DNA of 64,000 nucleotides from Flammeovirgaceae bacterium UBA2366 (GTDB lineage: Bacteria > Bacteroidota > Bacteroidia > Cytophagales > Cyclobacteriaceae), in the NCBI GenBank assembly GCA_002344065.1, contig DDTK01000013.1, forward strand, positions 1 to 64,000, in the 5' to 3' direction. This document shows, one piece after another, positions 27,105-36,800 of the stretch. Position numbers and translations under genes: made by a program. Below the pieces are notes generated by a model that had not been told where the DNA came from, searched no databases, and saw only the letters and a list, made by a program, of their open reading frames with translations. Each line of letters begins with the position of its first letter. Position 1 is the first letter of the stretch.

Positions 27105-30100
27105 TTAGTTTTCGCGAAGGCGTTTAAAATAATCGTTCACTTCTTTTCTATAAAAAGGGTAAAGTTTTGGCGGTACAGTTTTCAACAATTCTACTTCTTT
27201 TTCCTTTAATCGTAAATATTCCTCAATCGCTTTGGGCATCTCTTTGTCGTAATCCTTGGCGGCCTCGCCTTTTCGCTCTTCATCCATATCTTGCTCACGC
27301 AACGATTTCTCTGTTTCCAGAAGGCGGGTAAGAATATCGCGTTGTCGCTGAATGAGCTGATCGGTTAGCTTTTTATTCACCAGGTCAACTTCCGTTTCCT
27401 CCATTCGCTCTGTTAAATCTCCACCTGGAGGCCCCATCCCTTTTTCCTGCATTTTATTCTGCATTTCCTGAAGCGCTCTTCGAATTCGCTCCTGTTCAGC
27501 GGCCATTTCAGCAAGCTCTTCCGATAACTCCCGTCCACCCTTTCCGCTATTCTTTAGTTGCTCAATCTTGTCATTGAGCTGTTGCTGCATTTGACTTAAG
27601 TTAGGTTGGCTACCCTTCTGCTTACCCTTTTTACCAGAAGCCTTGGCATTGGCCATCATATTCATCATCATATCAAAATGACTGTCCAGCATTAAGGCGA
27701 GATTGTTAATGGATGTCATACTGAACTGCATTTCCGTTGAAATCTGAGGCCTTCTTCTTTCCCGGTAAGCTTCGATAGTTTTGTCAAGCCGATCGTTCAG
27801 TTCAGTTACCTCACGAGTGATGAATGAGCCCATCATTGGATCGCGCTTACCAAGTGCTAACAGACTGTCTTCCAGCACCTTAACATCATCTTTTAGCTTT
27901 AATTGCTGTTGGGCCAATAGGTTAAACCGAGGGTCGTTTTGTTGCAGTTCAGTGAATTGCCGCATAAGCCCCTCCTGATCATGCGAAAGTTTGATGAGCC
28001 CATGAATGATTTGCCGAAGCGTTTCCAGGTTTTGCATGTCCATCTCCATGCTCATGGAATTTTGCATGCTTTCCATCTGCTGCTGCATCTGTTCCATTTT
28101 CTTTATAGCCTTTTGTTGCTCCCCTTTCGATTGAGATGGTTTGCCCTTTTCGAGGTTCTCCTGGCTGTTTTGTTGCGAATCCTCTACTTCCTTACTTTGG
28201 TCCTCATTAGGTATTTCATCGTTGCTTTTCAGATCTTCTCCTAGCTCACGCAGTTCCTGAAGCTTCTCCTCTGTCTTTTTAAAATCTTCCTTTAATTTTT
28301 CTTGCTCGTCAGCCAGCTCTTTTGACTTTTCGGCATTTTGATTCTCTAAAGCTTTATCCTGGTTTTTTCCCTTGTTGGATTTCTCTTGTTCCTTTTCCAA
28401 CGCCTCAGTCTTTTCTAAAAGCGCCTGTTGATCCTCCTTGTTCTTGCCCAAATCTTTAATAGCCTGATCCATTTTATATTCAAACTGCATTTGTTTGAAC
28501 AGCTCAAGGGTTCGCTCCAATTCTTTTTCTAGATTTTTAGAATTTTTATTCAGCTTATCCATTATTCGCTGAAGCTGATTAACATCGGTATTCTCTTTCA
28601 GAAGCTTTTCTAATTCCTGGAGAAGTTTTCGGGTTTCTTCATCCAGCAATTCGTCCATCAACTTTTGTATCTGCTCTGCTTTTTCCCGAATGCGCTCATC
28701 TTGTTCGGTAAAGGCTTCTTTCTTTTGTTCCAGTAGCTTATTCTGATCCTTTAATTCATTGAGCATCTTTTCAAGATTTTTCTTTTGCTCAAGAATGTCC
28801 TCCAGCTTTTTCTTATCCTGCCAATCGAGCGACTGCTTGCCCTTCAATTTTTGCTGAGCATCGTCAATTTGTTTTTGAAGTTCTTGCGCTTTTGAATAGC
28901 TCTGCTCAATTTTTTGTTCTGTTTTAGACTGTGCACTAGAAATTTCTGTAACCAGCTGATCCTTGTCGGGCACAAATAATGTATACACAGAAGAGCGTGT
29001 TGACTTATGCCCATTCACACCATCGTTATCCCATACTTGTAGAAAATATTCCAGGGACTCTCCTGGTTTCAGCTTGAGCGAATCGAGAGTCCAATTGTAG
29101 AAGAAACTTTGCTGACTTTGATTAACCCCGATGGGAATGTTCACCGAACGCTGATCTACTTTTTGATGCTGCGGATTTTTCACGTGAAACTGAAGCATCA
29201 GTTTACTTAGCCCGTAATCATCAGATACAATCCCGCCTAAAACGATTCGCTGGTAGAGTATAGAGTCTCTGAAATTGTTGACCTGAAGCTGTGGATACTG
29301 ATCTTTAATAACATCTATCCGGTAACTTATTTTCTCTTTATTCCTGCTGTGTTCATTCTCCAGAACAACCTCGTACTGATCTGGGTCATGAAGTCCCTTT
29401 TTGAAGTTAAAAACCTGATTATCAGAACTTTGCAATCCATCAGGCAGGCCTGTGGAAGCGAAAAGAATAGAGGCTTTTAAAGCGTTGGCGGTTTGAATTT
29501 CCCAGGTCGCCACGGTCCCTTCAGGAACTTCAAGATTGCCCGCATTAACAAGTTGTTCGCTTTTTCGCTGTAGGTAACGGGGATACTCCAGTTGAAGTTT
29601 AAGCTGTGTAAGTTCAGGACGATTGGCCAAAGCGATTTCAAACGGTGATGAGTAGAAACCAGCGGCCTCAAACTGAATGCTTTTACCTTCCTGAAGTTTT
29701 TCAAACGTATATTGAAAATTACCAGCACCCAGCGATTCCATTTTTAATCGTTGTGATTTTACGATTATGTAGCAAGCTTCCGGAATTGCATTGCCATCCA
29801 GCGTAAGCGAAAGCGTAAAATCTTCATTGAAGAATCCGGTGAGTTGTTGGTTTTGAACCGCAAAATTAAAGGGGGCCTGCGGAGTGAACTGCTGATTGAA
29901 ATTTACAATTCGATGTGTGCTTTGCGTAAGTATATTCTTATTGAAAAGAGCCAGCAAAAGAATGATGCCCAATGGTACGGCCAGAAATTTTATGTACTTT
30001 TTGTTTTGGCCAAGATCTATGGCTGAATCAAAACGAATGGGTTCAAAAACGTTCGATTTTTGCTGAACACTGGCAACGGCCAGCGATGAGCTTTGCTTTA

Positions 30101-30449
30101 AATTAATAAGCTGAATCAGGTTAACAAGCCGATCCTGAATTTGCGGAAAATAGCTGCCAATAAGCCGTGCACTGTCCTCCTCACCCATTCCTTTTTTAGT
30201 AATCCAAAACTGAATGGGCTCTTTTAAAAAGCGATAGACACAATATGCTGCAGTAAAAATAAATGAGAGCACAATCAGTAGCCTGCCCCAGGGCGCCAGC
30301 CACAGCGCATATTCCAATAAGGCCGCAACAAGAAAATAAAAAACCAAGATCGTAATGGTTAGTAAGGCACCTCTTACTAGCAGGTTGGTATAATACCTGC
30401 GCCTGAATGAATTAATGTTTGCTTTTACTTTATCAAATCCGCTGCCCAT
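27105..30449 (-). CDS. DUF4175 family membrane coiled-coil protein
   Basis: Very long protein (about 1114 residues from the ATG at 30449; a TTG lies three codons upstream). Two membrane helices come first (LLVRGALLTITILVFYFLVA and LLIVLSFIFTAAYCVYRFL), and a third is near residue 155 (FLAVPLGIILLLALF). A beta-rich region of about 350 residues follows. From about residue 530 the chain becomes a long, highly charged coiled coil rich in K, E and Q, broken by methionine-rich stretches (KMEQMQQQMESMQNSMSMEM). The family is conserved in Bacteroidota, with function unknown but probably in envelope integrity. It is the first gene of the run to rsbW-like and ybeY. Confidence 0.88.
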   Translation of the reverse strand: MGSGFDKVKANINSFRRRYYTNLLVRGALLTITILVFYFLVAALLEYALWLAPWGRLLIVLSFIFTAAYCVYRFLKEPIQFWITKKGMGEEDSARLIGSYFPQIQDRLVNLIQLINLKQSSSLAVASVQQKSNVFEPIRFDSAIDLGQNKKYIKFLAVPLGIILLLALFNKNILTQSTHRIVNFNQQFTPQAPFNFAVQNQQLTGFFNEDFTLSLTLDGNAIPEACYIIVKSQRLKMESLGAGNFQYTFEKLQEGKSIQFEAAGFYSSPFEIALANRPELTQLKLQLEYPRYLQRKSEQLVNAGNLEVPEGTVATWEIQTANALKASILFASTGLPDGLQSSDNQVFNFKKGLHDPDQYEVVLENEHSRNKEKISYRIDVIKDQYPQLQVNNFRDSILYQRIVLGGIVSDDYGLSKLMLQFHVKNPQHQKVDQRSVNIPIGVNQSQQSFFYNWTLDSLKLKPGESLEYFLQVWDNDGVNGHKSTRSSVYTLFVPDKDQLVTEISSAQSKTEQKIEQSYSKAQELQKQIDDAQQKLKGKQSLDWQDKKKLEDILEQKKNLEKMLNELKDQNKLLEQKKEAFTEQDERIREKAEQIQKLMDELLDEETRKLLQELEKLLKENTDVNQLQRIMDKLNKNSKNLEKELERTLELFKQMQFEYKMDQAIKDLGKNKEDQQALLEKTEALEKEQEKSNKGKNQDKALENQNAEKSKELADEQEKLKEDFKKTEEKLQELRELGEDLKSNDEIPNEDQSKEVEDSQQNSQENLEKGKPSQSKGEQQKAIKKMEQMQQQMESMQNSMSMEMDMQNLETLRQIIHGLIKLSHDQEGLMRQFTELQQNDPRFNLLAQQQLKLKDDVKVLEDSLLALGKRDPMMGSFITREVTELNDRLDKTIEAYRERRRPQISTEMQFSMTSINNLALMLDSHFDMMMNMMANAKASGKKGKQKGSQPNLSQMQQQLNDKIEQLKNSGKGGRELSEELAEMAAEQERIRRALQEMQNKMQEKGMGPPGGDLTERMEETEVDLVNKKLTDQLIQRQRDILTRLLETEKSLREQDMDEERKGEAAKDYDKEMPKAIEEYLRLKEKEVELLKTVPPKLYPFYRKEVNDYFKRLREN
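29176..29191. other. parS-like site 4 (inside coding sequence)
   Basis: TTTTTCACGTGAAACT matches TGTTTCACGTGAAACA at 14 of 16 bases, including the full TTCACGTGAA core. It lies within the DUF4175 gene, 3 kb from the pair beside mnmG. Confidence 0.5.
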
Positions 30450-30558
30450 TACCCACAAGTTTATACAACTGAAAACGAGTCTGCTAACTTAAAGTTTGCT
30501 GATCACTAAAGATAGTGGCTTAACGCGATGCAAGCAACGGTGAATTATACGAATGACA

Positions 30559-30933
30559 CTAGGTGGACTCTGGCGACAATTTCCATTGGTGCTCGATTTC
30601 GAAATATTCAAGCACATGCATTTTCAAAAGTTTTTCCTGCTCCAGTAAGTCAAAGTGAGGCAATTTTTTAATGACTTTCCAATGGGGCCAACCTTCCTGA
30701 TCAAGCCCCTCAAGCTCGTAATAACCGGCCAGGCTTAAGACTTTACAAATGGCTATGTGAAGCAAGTCTTGTTTTTCTTCTTTAGAAAATAATCGGTACC
30801 CCTGCCCAAGTTCTTGAACGCCAATTAAAAACAGCACTCCATTCAAGTCTTTAGGTTTTTTCCCTAGAGACTGTTCAATGTGCCGCAGCAAAACATGCCA
30901 GCTTCTTTCAAGTTCAAGATCACGCTTAAACAT
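30559..30933 (-). CDS. conserved hypothetical protein, 124 aa
   Basis: Soluble, mostly helical protein with no membrane segment or metal motif. Notable segments are LNGVLFLIGVQELGQGYRLF and LAGYYELEGLDQEGWPHWKV. I do not recognise a named domain. It overlaps the carboxymuconolactone decarboxylase-like gene by eight bases, which indicates translational coupling and probably a shared function or regulation. The length and the clean frame make it a real gene. Confidence 0.8.
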   Translation of the reverse strand: MFKRDLELERSWHVLLRHIEQSLGKKPKDLNGVLFLIGVQELGQGYRLFSKEEKQDLLHIAICKVLSLAGYYELEGLDQEGWPHWKVIKKLPHFDLLEQEKLLKMHVLEYFEIEHQWKLSPEST

Positions 30934-31267
30934 GATTCAGTTCTTCCCAATATTCGAAAGCTCTCCTTAAATGAGGTATAACAATTGTTCCGCCTACCAG
31001 GGTGGCCACACCCATCGCTTCATTAACTTCATCAGTGGTAAGCCCAACCTCTTTGCACTTACCAAGGTGGTACTTTACACAATCATCGCAACGCAAAACC
31101 AATGAACAAGTGAGCCCGATAAGTTCCTTGCTTCGGATGTCCAAATGCCCCTCGGCATAGGCGTTTGTGTCTAAATTGAATATACGTTTTATGATCAGGC
31201 TATCGGAGGCCATTATTTTTTCATTCATCTTGCTCCGGTAGCTGTTAAAATCCTGAACTAAGCCCAT
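30926..31267 (-). CDS. carboxymuconolactone decarboxylase / AhpD-like protein
   Basis: Small all-helical protein of 113 residues from the CMD/AhpD family. The motif VLRCDDCVKYHLGKCKEVGL has the redox CxxC with the following histidine, the AhpD-type active site, so a thiol-based peroxide-linked or proton-relay role is more likely than ring decarboxylation. The segment TTDEVNEAMGVATLVGG is also typical. It overlaps the 124-residue unknown gene downstream by eight bases. Confidence 0.92.
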   Translation of the reverse strand: MGLVQDFNSYRSKMNEKIMASDSLIIKRIFNLDTNAYAEGHLDIRSKELIGLTCSLVLRCDDCVKYHLGKCKEVGLTTDEVNEAMGVATLVGGTIVIPHLRRAFEYWEELNHV

Positions 31268-31346
31268 GGTTACATTTTTACTTTTACTATTTTGAACAGC
31301 GCAAAACCCTTGCGGGGTTTATGTACGACCGTAAATATACTGCTCC

Positions 31347-32051
31347 GTGCCATCAGCTGTATCAGAAATATTTTTAGACTTCGTTAGCCTTGTCTATCCG
31401 CGGTATTGTTTAGCCTGTGCAGATGGATTGGTTAAGGGCGAAGACATTATTTGCACAAAATGCATCCATGATTTACCGCGAACGGGTTATCATTTGGAAA
31501 AGGAAAACCCAATCTATAAAAGGTTATTTGGACGCATTCCGCTTCATTCGGCCTTCGCCTTTTTGATGTTCAACAAGGGTGGCAGCGTACAAAAACTTAT
31601 GCATGAGTTTAAGTATAACAATCATCGTGAAATCGGATATGCCATTGGCCGGGTATATGGGGAAGAACTCGCCAAAAGTGGCTTTTCCGATCAATTTGAT
31701 GTTATTTTGCCCGTTCCGCTTCACCCTGAAAAGCACAGGCGCAGGGGCTATAACCAAAGTGAAGAGTTTGCAAAAGGTTTAGAAGAGAAGTTAAGCGCAC
31801 CTTGCAAAGCCGAATTATTGCAACGACCGGTGAAGACCGACACCCAAACAAAAAAAACAAAACTGAAGCGCTGGGAAAATGTGAAGCAAGTTTTTACTGT
31901 GCAAAATCCAGAAGACATTCAGGACAGAAGAATTTTGCTGGTTGATGATGTGATTACTACAGGTGCGACAATTGAGGCTTGCGCTCTTGCGTTGATTAAT
32001 TCAGGCTGCGGGCAACTCAGTGTATGCAGCATGGCCTATGCTGCAGAATAA
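31347..32051 (+). CDS. ComF family phosphoribosyltransferase-like protein
   Basis: ComF/GntX-type protein of 234 residues linked to DNA uptake in competent bacteria. An N-terminal zinc ribbon has CLACADG and CTKC. The C-terminal phosphoribosyltransferase fold carries RRRGYNQSEEFAKGL and the PRPP-binding motif RILLVDDVITTGATIEAC. The start is a GTG at 31347; no ATG in frame is close upstream. It is transcribed alone and converges with gldJ, with a hairpin that terminates the opposite strand. Confidence 0.94.
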   Translation: MPSAVSEIFLDFVSLVYPRYCLACADGLVKGEDIICTKCIHDLPRTGYHLEKENPIYKRLFGRIPLHSAFAFLMFNKGGSVQKLMHEFKYNNHREIGYAIGRVYGEELAKSGFSDQFDVILPVPLHPEKHRRRGYNQSEEFAKGLEEKLSAPCKAELLQRPVKTDTQTKKTKLKRWENVKQVFTVQNPEDIQDRRILLVDDVITTGATIEACALALINSGCGQLSVCSMAYAAE

Positions 32052-32079
32052 AAAAGCCCTCCTGATTTCAGGAAGGCTT
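32050..32079 (-). terminator. rho-independent terminator after gldJ
   Basis: On the minus strand AAGCCTTCCTGAAATCAGG continues to AGGGCTTTTTTATT, giving an 11-bp stem with one mismatch, a 4-nt loop and a T-run. It starts about 26 nt after the gldJ stop and ends at the comF stop codon. Confidence 0.82.
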
Positions 32080-32105
32080 CATAGATAAGCTTTGTATTTT
32101 TAGTT

Positions 32106-33356
32106 CTAGTAGTTGGATCCGGCCCTGATCATGGCACAACGGAAACCAATAGTTGCCGTAGCGCTGTCCTGATCAAGATACCTGCGTGTACCGGGTGACA
32201 TCCAGTATGCAACATCCTTCCAGCTTCCACCCTTATAAACACGGGCTTTATCGGTAATCAGCGATGTAAAGCTTTCAGGATTTCGCTCTGTCCACTCGCC
32301 TGTTGCAGGATCTTTAGTAATTCTATTGTTATACCCTCCGGCATCATCCAAGAATCCATCGCGTCTCATCGGGTTAAGGTCATCAACATCCTGGAAAGAA
32401 AGGGGACGGTAAACATCCTGAACCCACTCACTTACGTTACCCGCCATATTGTACAAACCAAAATCATTAGGGGGGAATTCATAGATGTAAGATGTAATTA
32501 GCGCACCGTCATTCAGGCGACCAGCAATACCGGCATAATCCCCACGACCACGTTTAAAGTTGGCGAGCATAAAGCCCATTTGTTTTCCATAAGGATTACG
32601 AACAGCATGACCATCCCAAGGGTAAACGCGCTGGTGGGTTTGCATTTCCTCCAGCCACTGCGTACCAATCATGGCCTGAGCAGCATACTCCCACTCGGCC
32701 TCCGTTGGAAGACGATAAGCAGGAATTACAATGCCGGATTCTAATGGAATGCGACCATCGGTTTCTGCATATTCAGTTCCTGCCTTTTGGGCCAATTGAA
32801 TATTTACTGCACGGGTTCTCCAAACAGAGTAATTAGTTGCCTGTGTCCAGCTGATACCCACTACCGGGAAATAGCGGAAGCCAGGGTAACGAAGGTAGTG
32901 ATCTACATAGGGATCGTTAAAAGCAAGTTTTCCTACCCATACAGTAGTATCGGGTAGTGCGGCCTGATGTACTTCCTGAGAAGAATCGCGGGCCAGGTAA
33001 TGGAGGTATTCCAGCCAATGAATATTGGCAATTTCAGTCTCATCCATATAAAAGGAAGCAACAGAAACGGTTCTTTCAATGTTGTCGCGGAAAGACATAA
33101 CATCCTCTTCAAACGAACCCATTACAGTTCGGCCACCTTCAATAAAAACCATGTTGGGGGCATCGGGCTGGCCTTTATAGGCATTCACCATGAAACCGCC
33201 TTCATCTTCATTGTTGAAGCCAAGACCGGTGGCAGTACTTACTTGTCCTGGGTTTTGAGCGGTTGGCTTTCCTCCTCCCCTTCCAAAAAGGGAGCAAGCA
33301 GATAGCGCGACTGAACTGATGGCTAAAAATAGAAGAGCCTTAAGATAGTTGTTCAT
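32106..33356 (-). CDS. gldJ: gliding motility / type IX secretion lipoprotein GldJ
   Basis: Lipoprotein of 416 residues with a formylglycine-generating-enzyme-like (SUMF1) domain. The signal LKALLFLAISSVALSAC ends in a lipobox. Family features are MVFIEGGRTVMGSFEEDVM, SFYMDETEIANIHWLEYLHY, RLPTEAEWEYAAQAM, NVSEWVQDVYRPL and GFRCAMIRA. The DETEIANIHWLEYL part resembles GldJ more than GldK. In Flavobacterium, GldJ is needed for gliding and T9SS function. I used the ATG at 33356; an in-frame codon at 33413 adds residues without signal character. It may bind structural ligands rather than act as an enzyme. Confidence 0.85.
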   Translation of the reverse strand: MNNYLKALLFLAISSVALSACSLFGRGGGKPTAQNPGQVSTATGLGFNNEDEGGFMVNAYKGQPDAPNMVFIEGGRTVMGSFEEDVMSFRDNIERTVSVASFYMDETEIANIHWLEYLHYLARDSSQEVHQAALPDTTVWVGKLAFNDPYVDHYLRYPGFRYFPVVGISWTQATNYSVWRTRAVNIQLAQKAGTEYAETDGRIPLESGIVIPAYRLPTEAEWEYAAQAMIGTQWLEEMQTHQRVYPWDGHAVRNPYGKQMGFMLANFKRGRGDYAGIAGRLNDGALITSYIYEFPPNDFGLYNMAGNVSEWVQDVYRPLSFQDVDDLNPMRRDGFLDDAGGYNNRITKDPATGEWTERNPESFTSLITDKARVYKGGSWKDVAYWMSPGTRRYLDQDSATATIGFRCAMIRAGSNY

Positions 33357-33624
33357 TGTAACGTTGATTTTAAAGCAACTGCTAATATATGGACATAAAC
33401 GCATGTTTTCCAAGCAGAAGCCATTTTATTCATAAATCATTAATCCAATTACCCTTGGTGTTAGAAAACGTGTTTCCACAAGGGGTATTGTTTTGAGAGC
33501 GGACTATCCCAAAACAGGAAGATGAAACCCCGTCTAACAAACAAAAAGTCGGGTTAAATAGTAAAATGGAGCGGTTTACCAGATGGCATGAATTTGTAAT
33601 TGGCAGCCTGAAAAGAATAAGACC

Positions 33625-33888
33625 ATGTTATCGATTCACGAGTTCAGATTTATGCCCTTTGAAAAAAAATGTGACATCGTTACGTATGATGGGCACTACC
33701 TGACCTTTCGCATGCTGGGCGACTGTAAGGTATTTTTGTATAACACAGGGCATTTTTTTGTAGAGGTATACTACACAACCAAATACCAAAAAGTTTTAAT
33801 GATAAACGCGTTCGAAAGCACGCGGGGCCTGGAGCCTTACCTGGATAATATTTCGTTGGCCGATTTGTATTCAAGACCCATCATGTGA
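33625..33888 (+). CDS. hypothetical protein, 87 aa
   Basis: Small protein with alternating strands (DIVTYDGHYLTFRMLGDCKV, HFFVEVYYTTKYQKV) suggesting a compact beta-sheet fold. No signal peptide or membrane helix. The family is not recognised. Its 3' end overlaps the 3' end of mfd on the opposite strand by about 50 bases, an unusual convergent overlap that implies one of the stops has shifted. The 260-nt region before it has no other gene. Confidence 0.68.
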   Translation: MLSIHEFRFMPFEKKCDIVTYDGHYLTFRMLGDCKVFLYNTGHFFVEVYYTTKYQKVLMINAFESTRGLEPYLDNISLADLYSRPIM

Positions 33889-36800
33889 TGAAGTAATTCA
33901 ATGGCGCTTTCCACATGATTCACCGGATCAATAATAAGCAGAGGTTTGCCCGTGTGCTCACGCAACTTACAACTACGCGGGTGTGCCTGAACGTATTTTA
34001 AGACTTGACTAAACATGGCGGAATTAAAATACTCTTCCTTGTTAGAAACAAAATAGCCACGAAGTTTGCCGCCCTTAAGCGCTAACTTTTCAAAGCCAAC
34101 CTTCTCGCCCAACCAACGCAATCGAACAGAGTTAATTAATTCATGCACAGATTCAGGAATGTCGCCAAAGCGATCACGAAGTTCTGCACTAAATTTCTCT
34201 AACTGGTCTTCGTTCTTGATATTATCTAATCGGGCGTATAACTGCAGGCGTTCACTGGTGTTGTTAACATACGTTTCGGGAATAAGTATTTCAAGATCGG
34301 TTTCAATAACACAATCCTGAACAATAAGCTTTGCTTTCTCGGCCAGCTCATCGGCAAACAAATCTTTGAAATATGTTTCTTTTAATTCCTGAATGGCATC
34401 ATCCAGAATTTTGTGATACGTTTCAAATCCCAGGTCATTTATAAAGCCGCTTTGTTCCGCGCCTAATAAATTTCCGGCACCACGAATATCAAGATCGCGC
34501 ATGGCCACCTTAAAGCCATCACCCAGATCCGAAAATTCTTCGAGCGAAGCCAAACGTTTTCGCGAATCGGAGGTGAGCAACGAAGCGGGTGGAGTAAGCA
34601 AGAAACAGAATGCCTTTTTATTGGAACGGCCCACACGGCCACGCATCTGGTGAAGATCGGAAAGGCCAAACATATGAGCCTGGTTAATGATAATGGTGTT
34701 GGCATTGGGAATGTCCAAACCAGATTCTATTATGTTGGTTGACACCAGTACATCATAGTCACCATCGATAAACTTAACCATGGCCTTTTCCAACTTGTCG
34801 CCATCCATTTGCCCGTGTGCAATACCTAAGCGTGCATCGGGCACAAGTTTGTGAATGATATTGGCAACTTCTTCAATGTCGTTTACACGGTTGTGCACAA
34901 AGAAAACCTGCCCTCCCCTTCGCAGCTCAAAACTTACAGCATCGCGAATAATTGTTTCATTAAACGTATGCAGCTCGGTGGTTACCGGCTGTCGGTTTGG
35001 TGGAGGTGTGGCAATAATGCTTAAGTCACGCGCGCCCATTAATGAAAAATGTAGCGTGCGTGGAATGGGCGTAGCAGTGAGTGTTAGCACATCAACATTA
35101 TGCTTAAGTTCTTTCAGCCGGTCTTTCACTTTAACACCAAACTTTTGTTCTTCATCCACAACCAGTAACCCGAGATCTTTAAACACAACATCTTTGCTGA
35201 CAATGCGGTGGGTGCCAATAAGAATATCAACTTTTCCCTCGCCCACCTGGTGAATGATTTTTTTTATCTCCTTGTCGGAACGGAACCGGGAAATGTATTC
35301 AATGGTTACCGGAAAATTAGAGAGCCTTTCTTTAAAGGTGCGAAAATGCTGCATCGCTAAAATGGTGGTGGGCACAAGCACGGCTACTTGTTTTCCTTCT
35401 GTAGCCGCTTTAAAAGCTGCGCGAATGGCCACCTCGGTTTTACCAAAACCAACATCTCCACACACCAACCGATCCATTGGGTGCGGTTGCTGCATATCAT
35501 ATTTTACATCTTCGGTGGCTTTGGCCTGGTCGGGGGTATCGTCATATAAAAATGAAGATTCCAACTCAGCCTGCAAATAGCCATCGGGTGTGAAAGCGTA
35601 ACCAGGAGCGCCTTTGCGCTTGGCATATAACTCAATGAGTTCTTTGGCAATGTCTTTTACACGTTTTTTGGCTTTTGATTTTTTTGTTTCCCATTCCTGC
35701 GATCCAAGCTTACTAATTAGCGGAGGAGCGCCCTCCTTGCCCGAGTACTTTGATATTTTGTGCAGCGCATGAATGCTGACATATAAAATATCATCATCTC
35801 GATATACCAGGCGGATGGCCTCTTGCTCATGACCGTTTACTTCTTTCTTTTCCAGTCCGGCAAACTTTCCTATGCCGTAGTCGATGTGGGTGACAAAATC
35901 GCCCGGCTGAAGTGTTTGTAATTCTCGCAGAGTAAGGGCTTTTGAACGCGAAAACCTTTCCCGCGCACGATAGCGGTGAAAGCGCTCAAAAATCTGGTGA
36001 TCGGTATAACAAAGAATTTTTAAGGTGGCATCGACAAATCCCTGGCGGAGCGAAAATTCCAAACCGGTAAAGTGTAATTCAGGATGTACCTCTTCAAAAA
36101 TTCCACGCAGGCGGTCGAGTTGTTTGGGTACATCAGCTGCAATAAAGTTTACAAATCCCTGGTTTTGATGCTCGATCAGATTGTTGGCGAGCAATTCGAA
36201 ATTTTTATTAAACGAAGGCTGTGCGGATGACGGCCAATCAAAAACTACTGGATTCTTTAGTTCAAACCGATTACCGAATTCAATTTTTGTGAAGGGATTA
36301 GTCAGCTTTAAAAAAGAATTACGGTCATCAAAAAGTTTCTCCGGACTTAACACCACCTGCGTATTGCTGGAAGCAACAATGCGATGAAAGGATTCACTTA
36401 CTTTGTCAAAGGATTTTTGAATAACATCGGTTGTGAGTTGAAAATCCTTAAACCATATGCGGGTTTCGGGAGGAATAAATTCAAATAACGATTGTCGTTC
36501 TTCGTGCATCAACCGGGTTTGTACATCCGGAATTATGTTGATGGCAGGAACCGTTTCAACCGAAAGTTGTGAACCGGGATCGAACGAACGAATGTTCTCC
36601 ACCTCATCACCAAACAGCTCAATCCGGTAAGGCAATTCGTGTGCAAATGAAAAAATGTCAATGATTCCTCCACGCACAGCAAACTGTCCGGCTTCATAAA
36701 CGAAATCTGTTTTTTCGAAATCGTAGCTGTGCATAAATTCCTCCAGAAAGGAAACATTGAGTTGCTCACCAGTTTTTATGGCGAACGTATTGGATGAAAG

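Noticed and set aside
31347..32051. ComF-like gene as part of a purine salvage operon
   Set aside because: The zinc ribbon and short length fit ComF, and no purine genes are adjacent.
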